From: a bacterium
GTDB taxonomy: Bacteria > Cyanobacteriota > Vampirovibrionia > Gastranaerophilales > Gastranaerophilaceae
Assembly (NCBI GenBank): GCA_017470815.1
Contig: JAFUXT010000012.1
Location: forward strand, 1 to 64,000
Reading direction: 5' to 3'
Length of the DNA: 64,000 bases
The notes under the pieces are model-generated. The model did no database searches, was not told the DNA's origin, and saw only the letters and a program-made list of their open reading frames with translations. The number at the start of each line of letters is the position of its first letter. Position 1 is the stretch's first letter. The position numbers and the translations under genes are program-made. Below are positions 26,061-33,576 of this stretch, one piece after another.

Positions 26061-26072
26061 CATGTTAACATG
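26061..26072. promoter_or_regulatory. Perfect 12-bp palindrome between lptB and the flagellar cluster
   Basis: CATGTTAACATG is a perfect palindrome in the 303-base gap between the divergent operons. A near copy, CATGTCAACATG, lies at 32141-32152 upstream of waaA. It may be an operator, or may owe its symmetry to a TTAACA -35 box. The rest of the gap to 26233 holds an imperfect CATGA/TCATG repeat (26169-26192) and no supported gene. Confidence 0.35.
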
Positions 26073-26233
26073 AGTAAAATTTATTGTCAACCCATGTAAG
26101 AAAATTTGTTGACTTTTATTTTTTCTTCATTAAAACCATACAAAACTCCTATAAACAGATGATTTTTCATGAATAACGATTAATAATCATGTAAAGTTAT
26201 CCGATAATGGAAGTAGAAGAAGTAGAGGCAGAA

Positions 26234-26932
26234 ATGAGAATTAACGCAGGAATTTTTTACAACGACAACGGGTTAACAAATTCAATACGCGCTATGCATT
26301 TGCAAAGTGAGATTTTGGGTATCAGGAATGAAAATGTAGGCGGTTTTGACAAAGTAGGGTATCAGAGGAAAGAACCCGTTGTATCTTCATTTACGGAATT
26401 TATGGGTGTTAATGCACTGTCAACGACCCTTGATGATAAAATCGGTCGTATTTCTGTTTCTGATAATCCTTTAGACATTGCAATAACCAATAAGGGTTAT
26501 TTTCAGGTTCAAAATGAAAACGGAATAAAATTAACCCGTGACGGAAGATTTAAAATTGGTACTGACGGTTCACTTTTAACTCTTGAAGATGCTAATGTCC
26601 TTTCAGATGCAGGTATTCCGATAAAATTACCGTTCATACCCCAGAATTTAAGACATGTAAAAGTCGATATTAACGGTAAAATAAGTATCTTTAATGAAGA
26701 AACACACGAATTTAAAAAGGTCGCAAGACTTGGAGTTGTCGATGCAAACGGACTTGTTGTAATGGAACCGAACATTAAACAAGGTTATAACGAATATTCA
26801 AATGTGTCCCTTCAGGAAGAATTTATAAAAATGATGCCTATTATGAAAAACTTTGATGCAAACAGGCAAATGTATATGCTTCAAAATTCTGTTTTAGGCA
26901 AGGCAATTTCTCAACTCGGTTCGGCTTCATAA
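26234..26932 (+). CDS. Flagellar rod/hook-basal body protein (FlgF/FlgG type)
   Basis: A 232-aa protein of the FlgF/FlgG group: N-terminal helix with a shifted rod motif (IRAMHLQSEILGIRNENVGGFDKVGYQRK), central beta domain (ISVSDNPLDIAITNKGYFQVQ, LTRDGRFKIGTDGSLLT) and C-terminal helix (YSNVSLQEEFIKMMPIMKNFDANRQMYMLQNSVLGKAISQLG). The canonical NNLANVNT is changed to NENVGGFD. I prefer ATG 26234, after AGAGG, over the in-frame ATG at 26207. It forms part of the rod or of a simplified hook base. Confidence 0.85.
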   Translation: MRINAGIFYNDNGLTNSIRAMHLQSEILGIRNENVGGFDKVGYQRKEPVVSSFTEFMGVNALSTTLDDKIGRISVSDNPLDIAITNKGYFQVQNENGIKLTRDGRFKIGTDGSLLTLEDANVLSDAGIPIKLPFIPQNLRHVKVDINGKISIFNEETHEFKKVARLGVVDANGLVVMEPNIKQGYNEYSNVSLQEEFIKMMPIMKNFDANRQMYMLQNSVLGKAISQLGSAS

Positions 26933-26950
26933 TAAATCAGAGAGGTAAAG

Positions 26951-27667
26951 ATGTATAACTTTCAGGCAATAATTTCAAAAGGTACAAATAACGCACTTGT
27001 TCAGTTCGAGCGATTTGGTATGCTTGCACACAATTTGTCAAATGTAGATACAAACGGCTATAAAAGACAATCGTTTGAGCAGATACTAAAAGAGGACGGC
27101 TACCTGACAGGCGCAATCCGAAACGACTATAAACAAGGCTCAATAAGAGTAACAGAAAATCCTTATGATGTTGCAATAGACGGTCCGGGATATATTCCTG
27201 TAACATCTCCGTCAGGCGAAGTTCAATATACCCGAGACGGTGCTTTCAGAACAGGAAAAGACGGATATTTAATTACAAGTGACGGATGGCTTGTCGGTGA
27301 CGGGATTAAAATACCTGCAAACTGCCTGAAATTTGAAATTAAGAAAAACGGAGATGTTGTCTACTATAATTTCCATGGAGATGAAGCAAAAAAAATCGGT
27401 CATATACCGCTTATCAGGTTTGAAAATCCGGACGGTATGGAAAGAATGGACATGAACAGACTTAAACCGACGGAAGACTCAGGACAGGCATATATGGTAA
27501 AAGACCATGACTGTTTTAAACAGGCTTGTCTTGAGAGAGCAAATGTGAGCGTATATGCTTCCGCAAATGAACTTTTAAGATTAAATGCTTCAATGCTTGC
27601 AAGTATGCAAATCTTAAAGGCTGCTGACCAGATGTATAACAAAGCAATCAATATAAGAGAATCGTAA
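26951..27667 (+). CDS. Flagellar basal-body rod protein (FlgF/FlgG type)
   Basis: A 238-aa protein with the rod motif AHNLSNVDTNGYKRQSFEQIL (~27-47), the ENPYDVAIDGPGYIPV and YTRDGAFRTGKDGYLIT core, and a C-terminal rod helix (ANVSVYASANELLRLNASMLASMQILKAADQMYNKAINIRES). It is slightly shorter than E. coli FlgG. Which of the two tandem proteins is FlgF and which FlgG cannot be settled by eye; this one keeps the better motif. Preceded by AGAGG 7 bases before ATG. Confidence 0.9.
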   Translation: MYNFQAIISKGTNNALVQFERFGMLAHNLSNVDTNGYKRQSFEQILKEDGYLTGAIRNDYKQGSIRVTENPYDVAIDGPGYIPVTSPSGEVQYTRDGAFRTGKDGYLITSDGWLVGDGIKIPANCLKFEIKKNGDVVYYNFHGDEAKKIGHIPLIRFENPDGMERMDMNRLKPTEDSGQAYMVKDHDCFKQACLERANVSVYASANELLRLNASMLASMQILKAADQMYNKAINIRES

Positions 27668-27684
27668 TAAATAAGAGGTAACAA

Positions 27685-28032
27685 ATGTATACACCACTTG
27701 ACAGTATGGGCAGAGTTTCATTGATGATGGACTTAATCGCACAAAAACAGCGCGCATTAGGTTCAAATATCGCAAATGTTGATACCCCGGGATATATAAG
27801 ACAGGATATAGATTTTAGTCAGTATTTAAGCACTATGAACAGTCCGCTTGAAACAAAATTATCCGAAAAACTCGGTCCATCTGCCATTGCAACCGAACGG
27901 GGCGAAGAAAAAGTAAATGCCCCTGATGAACTTTTAAGAATACAGGAAAACGCAATTCTTTATTCAATGGCAACACGCAGAATGTCAAATATTATTACAG
28001 AAATGAAAACCGTAATAAATGTCGGTAAATAG
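27685..28032 (+). CDS. flgB: Flagellar basal-body rod protein FlgB
   Basis: A 115-aa protein with LIAQKQRALGSNIANVDTPGYIRQDIDFSQYL near the N terminus and a C-terminal helix (LRIQENAILYSMATRRMSNIITEMKTVINVGK), the two helices that pack to form the proximal rod. Length fits FlgB (about 115-140 aa). AAGAGG precedes the ATG. It lies 17 bases after the FlgG-type gene and 17 before flgC. Confidence 0.92.
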   Translation: MYTPLDSMGRVSLMMDLIAQKQRALGSNIANVDTPGYIRQDIDFSQYLSTMNSPLETKLSEKLGPSAIATERGEEKVNAPDELLRIQENAILYSMATRRMSNIITEMKTVINVGK

Positions 28033-28049
28033 CATAGAAAGGCACTAAA

Positions 28050-28493
28050 ATGGGTATATTTGAATCAATTGATATTGGCGGAAACGCACTAAGAGTACAC
28101 GGAAAAAGAATTGATATACATGCAAAGAATATCGCAAACCTTGATACTCCGAATTATGTCCGTAAAATTCCTATACTGAATGCTACTGACGATTTATCTT
28201 TTCACGGTTTATTAAACACGATGAAAGAAGATGTGTTCGGTATCGGAACTTTGCCGTATTTACAGGGTGGGGTAAACTTTTCAGGTGTTGTAGAAGACCC
28301 TACTCCCGGGCAAAAGATTTATCAACCGGGGCATCCCGATGCTGATGAAAACGGCTACATAAGAACTTCAAATGTTAATGCAATGGTTGATATCGCAGAT
28401 GCTCTTATGGCGCAAAGAGCCTATGAGGCAAACCTTGCACTTGTAAATGTTACAAAATCAATGGCACAAAAAGCAGTTGAAATAGGAAGATAA
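28050..28493 (+). CDS. flgC: Flagellar basal-body rod protein FlgC
   Basis: A 147-aa protein with IHAKNIANLDTPNYVRKIP at the N terminus, the FlgC-specific YQPGHPDADENGYIRTSNVNAMVDIADALMAQRAYEANLALVNVTKSMAQKAVEIGR at the C terminus (shown here in parts: YQPGHPDADENGY, then VNAMVDIADALMAQRAYEAN). FlgC follows FlgB in the rod. fliE, which normally comes next, is absent here; the next gene is on the other strand only 7 bases away. Confidence 0.93.
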   Translation: MGIFESIDIGGNALRVHGKRIDIHAKNIANLDTPNYVRKIPILNATDDLSFHGLLNTMKEDVFGIGTLPYLQGGVNFSGVVEDPTPGQKIYQPGHPDADENGYIRTSNVNAMVDIADALMAQRAYEANLALVNVTKSMAQKAVEIGR

Positions 28494-28499
28494 ATTACA

Positions 28500-28967
28500 T
28501 TAGTGCTTTATAGCATTTATAATATTTGTCGTAGATTTACCGTCAACAAATGTTATAAATTCGACTCGAGTATTATTTTTACGCATAATATCCGCTTCCG
28601 GCAGAGTTTCCATTGTATAATCCGCACCTTTTGTATAAACATCAGGCTTAATTTCGTCTAAAAGTTGAGCAGGAGAGTCTTCATCAAACATAACTACATA
28701 ATCTACACAGGACAATGCGCACAAAATTTCAGCCCTGTCATTTTCATTGTTTATCGGGCGTCCCTCACCTTTAATACTCCTTACTGATTTATCGGAATTT
28801 AAAAGCACAATGGAATAATCCGCAAAAGATTTTGTCTTTTGCAGATATCTTACATGACCGACATGCAAAATATCAAAACAACCGTTTGTTGTTACAACAG
28901 TTTTCCCGCTTTTGTGAAGTTTTTCCACAAAATCTGCTATATGCTCTCTTTTTATAATTTGTCCCAT
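28500..28967 (-). CDS. HldE/RfaE domain II-type nucleotidyltransferase
   Basis: A 155-aa cytidylyltransferase-fold protein: TTNGCFDILHVGHVRYLQ (HxGH), LLNSDKSVRSIKGEGRPIN, DRAEILCALSCVDYVVMFDEDSP, DVYTKGADY and FVDGKSTTNII. This matches the RfaE bifunctional-protein C-terminal domain, which adenylylates heptose-1-phosphate for LPS core or S-layer glycans. The kinase half is not fused, as in the split form seen outside proteobacteria. Nearby waaA supports an LPS role. Confidence 0.87.
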   Translation of the reverse strand: MGQIIKREHIADFVEKLHKSGKTVVTTNGCFDILHVGHVRYLQKTKSFADYSIVLLNSDKSVRSIKGEGRPINNENDRAEILCALSCVDYVVMFDEDSPAQLLDEIKPDVYTKGADYTMETLPEADIMRKNNTRVEFITFVDGKSTTNIINAIKH

Positions 28968-29005
28968 ATTTTTAACCTCATTTGCAATAATTATAACATG
29001 GAAAA

Positions 29006-30412
29006 TTATTCATAGAGTTTACTGATGTCTAATTTAATTCTGTTTTCAGCGGGGGAAATTATATAAATTGTTTTTGCAAAATCTTCTATATAAGATTTGT
29101 CAATTTTTTTTGTTTTTCTGCTTACTTTTTCAAAAACACCCTGTTTATAGAGTTCAATAAGCCTGTCGACCTGTTTTTGGCAGTTTTCACGGGTTTCCGG
29201 ATGTTTTCTTACCCATTCATCAAAATAAATATTAGTTTTTTGCCTGTTAATTTCAGAACCGGACAAACCGTAATTAGATAATTTGTTTGCACCACCGTTT
29301 TTCTTTGCTACTAAATGATCTATTGATGCCATTCCGCTTATCATAATATTGGTTCCGATTTTATTATTATTTTGGTCTGAAAATTTTACGATAAAAGCAG
29401 ATACATTATCTTTAGATGTTGGCAGGCGCAAAGCCGCTTCGGTAAACTCTTGTGCAAAATCTTTGTTTTTAAGTTTTCTTGTTATCTTTTTCAATTCGTG
29501 TATAAACGATTTTCTTTCAAAATTTGCATAAGACGGGAAACCATGTATTTTTGCACTCGTATTATCTAACAACCGTATAATATCTTCGTTGTTTCGCAAA
29601 GGTGAAGTTTCAAATATTCGTTTAAACTCAGCCAAATTAGTTGAATTACGTTTAAGAACTTCAGGTTTCATTTGTACTTCGAGTTTCTTTTTAATATTTC
29701 TTCCAAATGTTCTGTTTCCTTTCGGTTCGTTGCAAAAAATTTTGCCTGCAAATGAAATAAGTCTTCGCATAGCATATTCATGTTTTGGCTTCTTAAAAAT
29801 CATCTCATCACCTATTCGGCGCAATTTATATAAGAATTCACGTTCGCTGAAAGGCAAAACAACAGGATCATTTGATAACCTTTTATTTGTAATGTTCATA
29901 AGAACCGAAAATTCGTCATACAAATCTTTGGGCAAGTCGCAGGCAAGCCTGATTATTTCCTCAAAAACTTTTTGCTGGGCTCTTAAAAGTTGTTTTTTGT
30001 GCTGAGGGTATATCCCTTTGAAAGCATCGGATAAGGTAATATTAGGATGTTTTTTTGAATATTTTTTAAGGATTTCAAAAACTTCTTTGTTAATAGGCAT
30101 CATAGTATCTTCATAATAAGATGCAATTTTAACGACTTTTTCTATCGGCTGATTAAAAATGCCGTTTGTCTGCATGTGTTCTAATACTTTCGGATCTAAA
30201 AGCCTTAGCCCTGTGTACATATCTGGAACTCCGTAGGCACAGAGTTTTTTAAGAATATCACCGCCGTTGCTGACTCCGGTAAAAGTTACCGTATCAACAG
30301 CCAACACAGGCTTCATAATTATCGGATTTGAAACAACACTTTTATGTTCACAACTTTTAATTTCGTGAGATCTGTAATTTAAGAAATTAAAATTTACACC
30401 CTGTACAATCAT
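29006..30412 (-). CDS. Unknown protein with TFTG peptide and HNH-like segment
   Basis: A 468-aa, lysine-rich protein with no signal peptide. Residues ~42-47 (VTFTGV) resemble the PNFTG peptide of three other proteins in this window. The middle is helical. Near residue 375-410 it reads SIDHLVAKKNGGANKLSNYG, then NRQKTNIYFDEWVRKHPE, with the D-H, G-G, N and N-xx-K spacing of HNH nucleases such as those with a DHI-P-GG-N core. The zinc-binding cysteine pairs are missing. Whether it cuts DNA is unknown. Confidence 0.68.
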   Translation of the reverse strand: MIVQGVNFNFLNYRSHEIKSCEHKSVVSNPIIMKPVLAVDTVTFTGVSNGGDILKKLCAYGVPDMYTGLRLLDPKVLEHMQTNGIFNQPIEKVVKIASYYEDTMMPINKEVFEILKKYSKKHPNITLSDAFKGIYPQHKKQLLRAQQKVFEEIIRLACDLPKDLYDEFSVLMNITNKRLSNDPVVLPFSEREFLYKLRRIGDEMIFKKPKHEYAMRRLISFAGKIFCNEPKGNRTFGRNIKKKLEVQMKPEVLKRNSTNLAEFKRIFETSPLRNNEDIIRLLDNTSAKIHGFPSYANFERKSFIHELKKITRKLKNKDFAQEFTEAALRLPTSKDNVSAFIVKFSDQNNNKIGTNIMISGMASIDHLVAKKNGGANKLSNYGLSGSEINRQKTNIYFDEWVRKHPETRENCQKQVDRLIELYKQGVFEKVSRKTKKIDKSYIEDFAKTIYIISPAENRIKLDISKLYE

Positions 30413-30447
30413 GTAACTTTAAAAAACCTAACATAAATTATTTTGCG

Positions 30448-31629
30448 CTACTGATTTCTAACATTATTTATTATAGAATCAGCACACACAAACCCAGTTG
30501 ACCAGCAGTTTTGTAAATTATACCCCCCGCAAAATCCGTCAATATCCAAAACCTCTCCGCAAAAATACAAATCTTTGTATTTCTTTGCTTCCATAGTTTT
30601 TGGATTAATTTCTTTTAAATCGACCCCTCCGCATGTTACCACTTCTCCGTCATGAACACCGCCCTTTACTGTTATTTCAAAATTTGTAAGTGCACTATAT
30701 ATAATATCTCTTGTTTTGCCATTTATTTTATGACACGGTAACTCCGGATTTATATTTAATGAGTTCAAAAGATAAAACGCAAATGATTTTGGAACAAATT
30801 GCGACAACAAATTTTTGATTTCTTTATGCGGAAATTCATTCAAAAGTTTTTGAAAATCAAAATCTTCAGTAAATCTTAAATTAACTTTGTATGGGAATTT
30901 TTCTCTTGCAAAAACAGAAGAAATTGTATAAATTAAAGGACCTGAAATTCCTTTGTGAGTAAAGAGCAGATCTCCTTTAAAATTATTTTTTAAAACTTTT
31001 GCCTTAACATTTTTAACACTTACTCCTGCAACGGAAGAAAAATCTTCTTTACAAATCAAACCGACAAGAGAAGGAACAGGTTCTATAATATCAATATTTA
31101 GTTTTGATAGAATATCATAACCGCTATGCCCTCCAACAGACACAACAACTTTGTCAAAATAATATTTGCTTTTTTCCGTTTCGATTTCATACCCGTTTGA
31201 TAATGGGGTTATTGTTATAACATTTTCTTTTATTAATTTGCTTTTTAAGGATTTTAAAAATTTTTCTCTTACATCCGCAGAAGAATTTGAATTTGGGAAT
31301 ATTCTGTTATCCTCCTGAATATATGTTTCTATCCCGAGAGATTTAAAAAACTTTAAAGTTTCATTTGTTCCGAATTTGGAAAACACAGAATATAAAAATT
31401 TTTCACCCCGAGGGTAATTCTGCGCAAGAGATTTAAAATCAAAATCGGCATGTGCGAGGTTACATCTGCCTCCCCCCGTTGGTAAAAGAGTACGCAAGAA
31501 TTTTCCTTTATCATAAACAGTCACATCAATGCCTGCATCAGATAAAAATTTTGCGCAAATACATCCGGCCGGTCCCCCGCCTATTACAGCAACAGTTTTG
31601 TTAGAAATCGAAGTCAACTCTTGTCCCAT
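30448..31629 (-). CDS. BaiN/HI0933-family FAD-dependent oxidoreductase
   Basis: A 393-aa flavoprotein: N-terminal dinucleotide motif VIGGGPAGCICAKFLSDAG (~15-33), the family signature LLPTGGGRCNLAH (49-61), VVSVGGHSG in the middle, LLFTHKGISGP and a C-terminal FAD loop CGEVLDIDGFCGGYNLQNCWSTG. The family includes BaiN and YhiN; their substrates are poorly known. The first 28 bases overlap the 3' end of folK, suggesting coupled translation. Confidence 0.88.
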   Translation of the reverse strand: MGQELTSISNKTVAVIGGGPAGCICAKFLSDAGIDVTVYDKGKFLRTLLPTGGGRCNLAHADFDFKSLAQNYPRGEKFLYSVFSKFGTNETLKFFKSLGIETYIQEDNRIFPNSNSSADVREKFLKSLKSKLIKENVITITPLSNGYEIETEKSKYYFDKVVVSVGGHSGYDILSKLNIDIIEPVPSLVGLICKEDFSSVAGVSVKNVKAKVLKNNFKGDLLFTHKGISGPLIYTISSVFAREKFPYKVNLRFTEDFDFQKLLNEFPHKEIKNLLSQFVPKSFAFYLLNSLNINPELPCHKINGKTRDIIYSALTNFEITVKGGVHDGEVVTCGGVDLKEINPKTMEAKKYKDLYFCGEVLDIDGFCGGYNLQNCWSTGFVCADSIINNVRNQ

Positions 31630-32113
31630 ATAAAAAGACCATTTCCGGATTTTCTAAGTCCTCATGCATCTGAACAATAGTTTTATGCAAAACAGGATGC
31701 TCGTAATCAGCATTTAATTCAAGCATAGGAACAAGATTAAAAGCCCTTAAATGAACATATTTGTGTGGAATTACAAGATTATCTTCATTGATAACATCAC
31801 TATTATAGAACAATATGTCAATGTCAATATTCCTGTCTTCGTAATCATTCCCTTGTTTGTGTTCTCTGCCGAGTTTACGTTCAATCTCCTGACACACATC
31901 AAGCAATTCTTGCGGAGTATATTTTGTTTTAATTTCAACAACTGCATTGACAAACCAAGTTTCTGTCTTCATATTCCAGGGTTCTGTTTCGTAAAAAGCA
32001 GAACTGCGGACAATAGAAATCCCCTCGTCCAAACCAAGCAAACTTGCTGCCTGCTGAACAAATCCGATTCTGTCTCCCTTATTTGAACCTAAACTCAAAT
32101 ACACAATCGCCAT
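31601..32113 (-). CDS. folK: 2-amino-4-hydroxy-6-hydroxymethyldihydropteridine pyrophosphokinase
   Basis: A 170-aa enzyme transferring pyrophosphate from ATP to the pterin in folate synthesis. Seen: YLSLGSNKGDR, SAFYETEPWN, FVNAVVEIKT, LLDVCQEIERKLGR, DRNIDIDILFYN (the Mg-binding D-x-D) and LVIPHKYVHLRAFNLVPMLEL. Full length. Divergent from waaA. Confidence 0.95.
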   Translation of the reverse strand: MAIVYLSLGSNKGDRIGFVQQAASLLGLDEGISIVRSSAFYETEPWNMKTETWFVNAVVEIKTKYTPQELLDVCQEIERKLGREHKQGNDYEDRNIDIDILFYNSDVINEDNLVIPHKYVHLRAFNLVPMLELNADYEHPVLHKTIVQMHEDLENPEMVFLYGTRVDFDF

Positions 32114-32144
32114 ACATTAATATTATAAATTTTTAAATATCATG

Positions 32145-32174
32145 TCAACATGTTCACTTTATTTGGTGTATAAT
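32145..32174 (+). promoter_or_regulatory. Promoter of waaA with a very short leader
   Basis: TCAACA (32145-32150), 18-base spacer, perfect TATAAT (32169-32174). The ATG begins 10 bases after the -10 box and lacks a Shine-Dalgarno sequence, so the leader would be only a few bases. The -35 box lies inside CATGTCAACATG, close to the palindrome at 26061. Confidence 0.5.
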
Positions 32175-32184
32175 TCAAAATGTT

Positions 32185-33486
32185 ATGGCGATTTATACAA
32201 TTTTAATTATTTTATTAATACTGACACTAATATCTATTATTGATGTGTTTTTCTTATACGGGCTTGTTTCGACAATTGTGTTTGTGCTATTCTTACCGTT
32301 CTATTTTATTGTCCGTGTTCTTAATAAAAAATTCTTATACGGTTGGAAAGAAAAACTCGGATTTTTCAAAGCCCCCATACTTGGCGATAAGGTTATAATG
32401 TATCACGGAGTTTCTGTCGGCGAAGTTATTGCACTTGAAAATGTTATAAAAAAAACCAAAGAAGTTTTTCCAGATTATAAAATTGTCGTAACAACAGGGA
32501 CAAAAACAGGGCAGGAAATTGCGAGAAAAAAATATGCTCAAATAGCGGATTTTATCACATATTTTCCATTTGATATCACACTTTGCGTAAATGTATTTCT
32601 GAATAAAATTAAGCCGACTGTTGTTCTTATTGCCGAAACAGAATTGTGGCCGATATTTTCATCTTCATGCAAACGCAGAGGTATTTACTTATATTGCATA
32701 AACGGGAGAATGTCTGATTCAACATTTTCGATATATAAAAAATTTGGTTTTTTCTTTAAGTTTGTTCTTCAAAAATACACAAAAATTCTTACTCAAAGCG
32801 AAATTGATATGAATAAACTCCTTGCTATCGGTGCGCCAAAAGAAAAGACTTCGGTTATGAAGAACCTTAAATTTGATATCAAAGCCTCTGATGAGAAAGT
32901 TGAAATCGGTCAAGAAGGTTACAGAGTAATTATTGCGGGCAGCACTCATAAAGGGGAAGATGAAATAATTTTGCCTATATTCAAAGAAAAACATGAAAAA
33001 TACCCTGATACAAAACTGCTTTTGGTTTCAAGGCACACTCAAAGAATCCCTGATATTGTAGAACTCATTGAAAAAACAGGTCTAAAATACGGGTACCGCT
33101 CAAAAGGTGACACATTTAAAGATAATGATGTAATATTGCTTGATACAATGGGTGAATTGAGCAAGATGTATTCAATGTGTCATTTTGCATTTATCGGAGG
33201 AAGTTTCAACAAAACAGGCGGACACAATCCGCTTGAGGCTACCGTTTATTCAAAACCGACCATTACAGGCCCGAATATTCACAATTTCAGAGATATTTAT
33301 TGGTTGTTATCCCGTTCAAATGCCGGTAAAATTGTAAAAAATCCGAAAGAACTTTCTGATTATATGGAAAAATTATTATCCGATAACGATTTTTATACTC
33401 AGGCATGCAAAGACTGTGAAACTATTTTCAACGATCAGCAAGGTGCTTTAGATGTTGTAATCAATGAATTAAAAGAAATTTTATAA
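32185..33486 (+). CDS. waaA: 3-deoxy-D-manno-octulosonic acid (Kdo) transferase
   Basis: A 433-aa GT-B glycosyltransferase that adds Kdo to lipid A on the cytosolic membrane face. An N-terminal hydrophobic anchor (two segments, 1-45) precedes EKLGFFKAP, YHGVSVGEVIAL (with the catalytic-region Glu), TTGTKTGQEIA, LIAETELWPIF, NGRMSD, LTQSEIDMNKLLAIGAP, the GSTHKGEDEIIL hinge and FIGGSFNKTGGHNPLEAT. It shows that the organism makes a Kdo-type LPS inner core. Confidence 0.94.
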   Translation: MAIYTILIILLILTLISIIDVFFLYGLVSTIVFVLFLPFYFIVRVLNKKFLYGWKEKLGFFKAPILGDKVIMYHGVSVGEVIALENVIKKTKEVFPDYKIVVTTGTKTGQEIARKKYAQIADFITYFPFDITLCVNVFLNKIKPTVVLIAETELWPIFSSSCKRRGIYLYCINGRMSDSTFSIYKKFGFFFKFVLQKYTKILTQSEIDMNKLLAIGAPKEKTSVMKNLKFDIKASDEKVEIGQEGYRVIIAGSTHKGEDEIILPIFKEKHEKYPDTKLLLVSRHTQRIPDIVELIEKTGLKYGYRSKGDTFKDNDVILLDTMGELSKMYSMCHFAFIGGSFNKTGGHNPLEATVYSKPTITGPNIHNFRDIYWLLSRSNAGKIVKNPKELSDYMEKLLSDNDFYTQACKDCETIFNDQQGALDVVINELKEIL

Positions 33487-33541
33487 ATTTTGATAATTTT
33501 TGTAACAACCTGACATACCAACTTCTCTGACTATATTGATA

Positions 33542-33550
33542 TGATATAAT
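33542..33550 (+). promoter_or_regulatory. Extended -10 promoter of the GH13-like gene
   Basis: TGATATAAT matches the extended -10 form (TGn plus perfect TATAAT). No strong -35 is seen. The ATG at 33577 follows 26 bases later, with AGGGAG as ribosome site. Confidence 0.5.
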
Positions 33551-33576
33551 TTTTATATGTTTATAGGGAGAAATTT

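Noticed and set aside
26193..26212. Flagellar sigma-28-like promoter (TAAAG...CCGATAA) before the first rod gene
   Set aside because: The two half-boxes are separated by only a few bases instead of about 11-15, so the site cannot work as a sigma-28 promoter.
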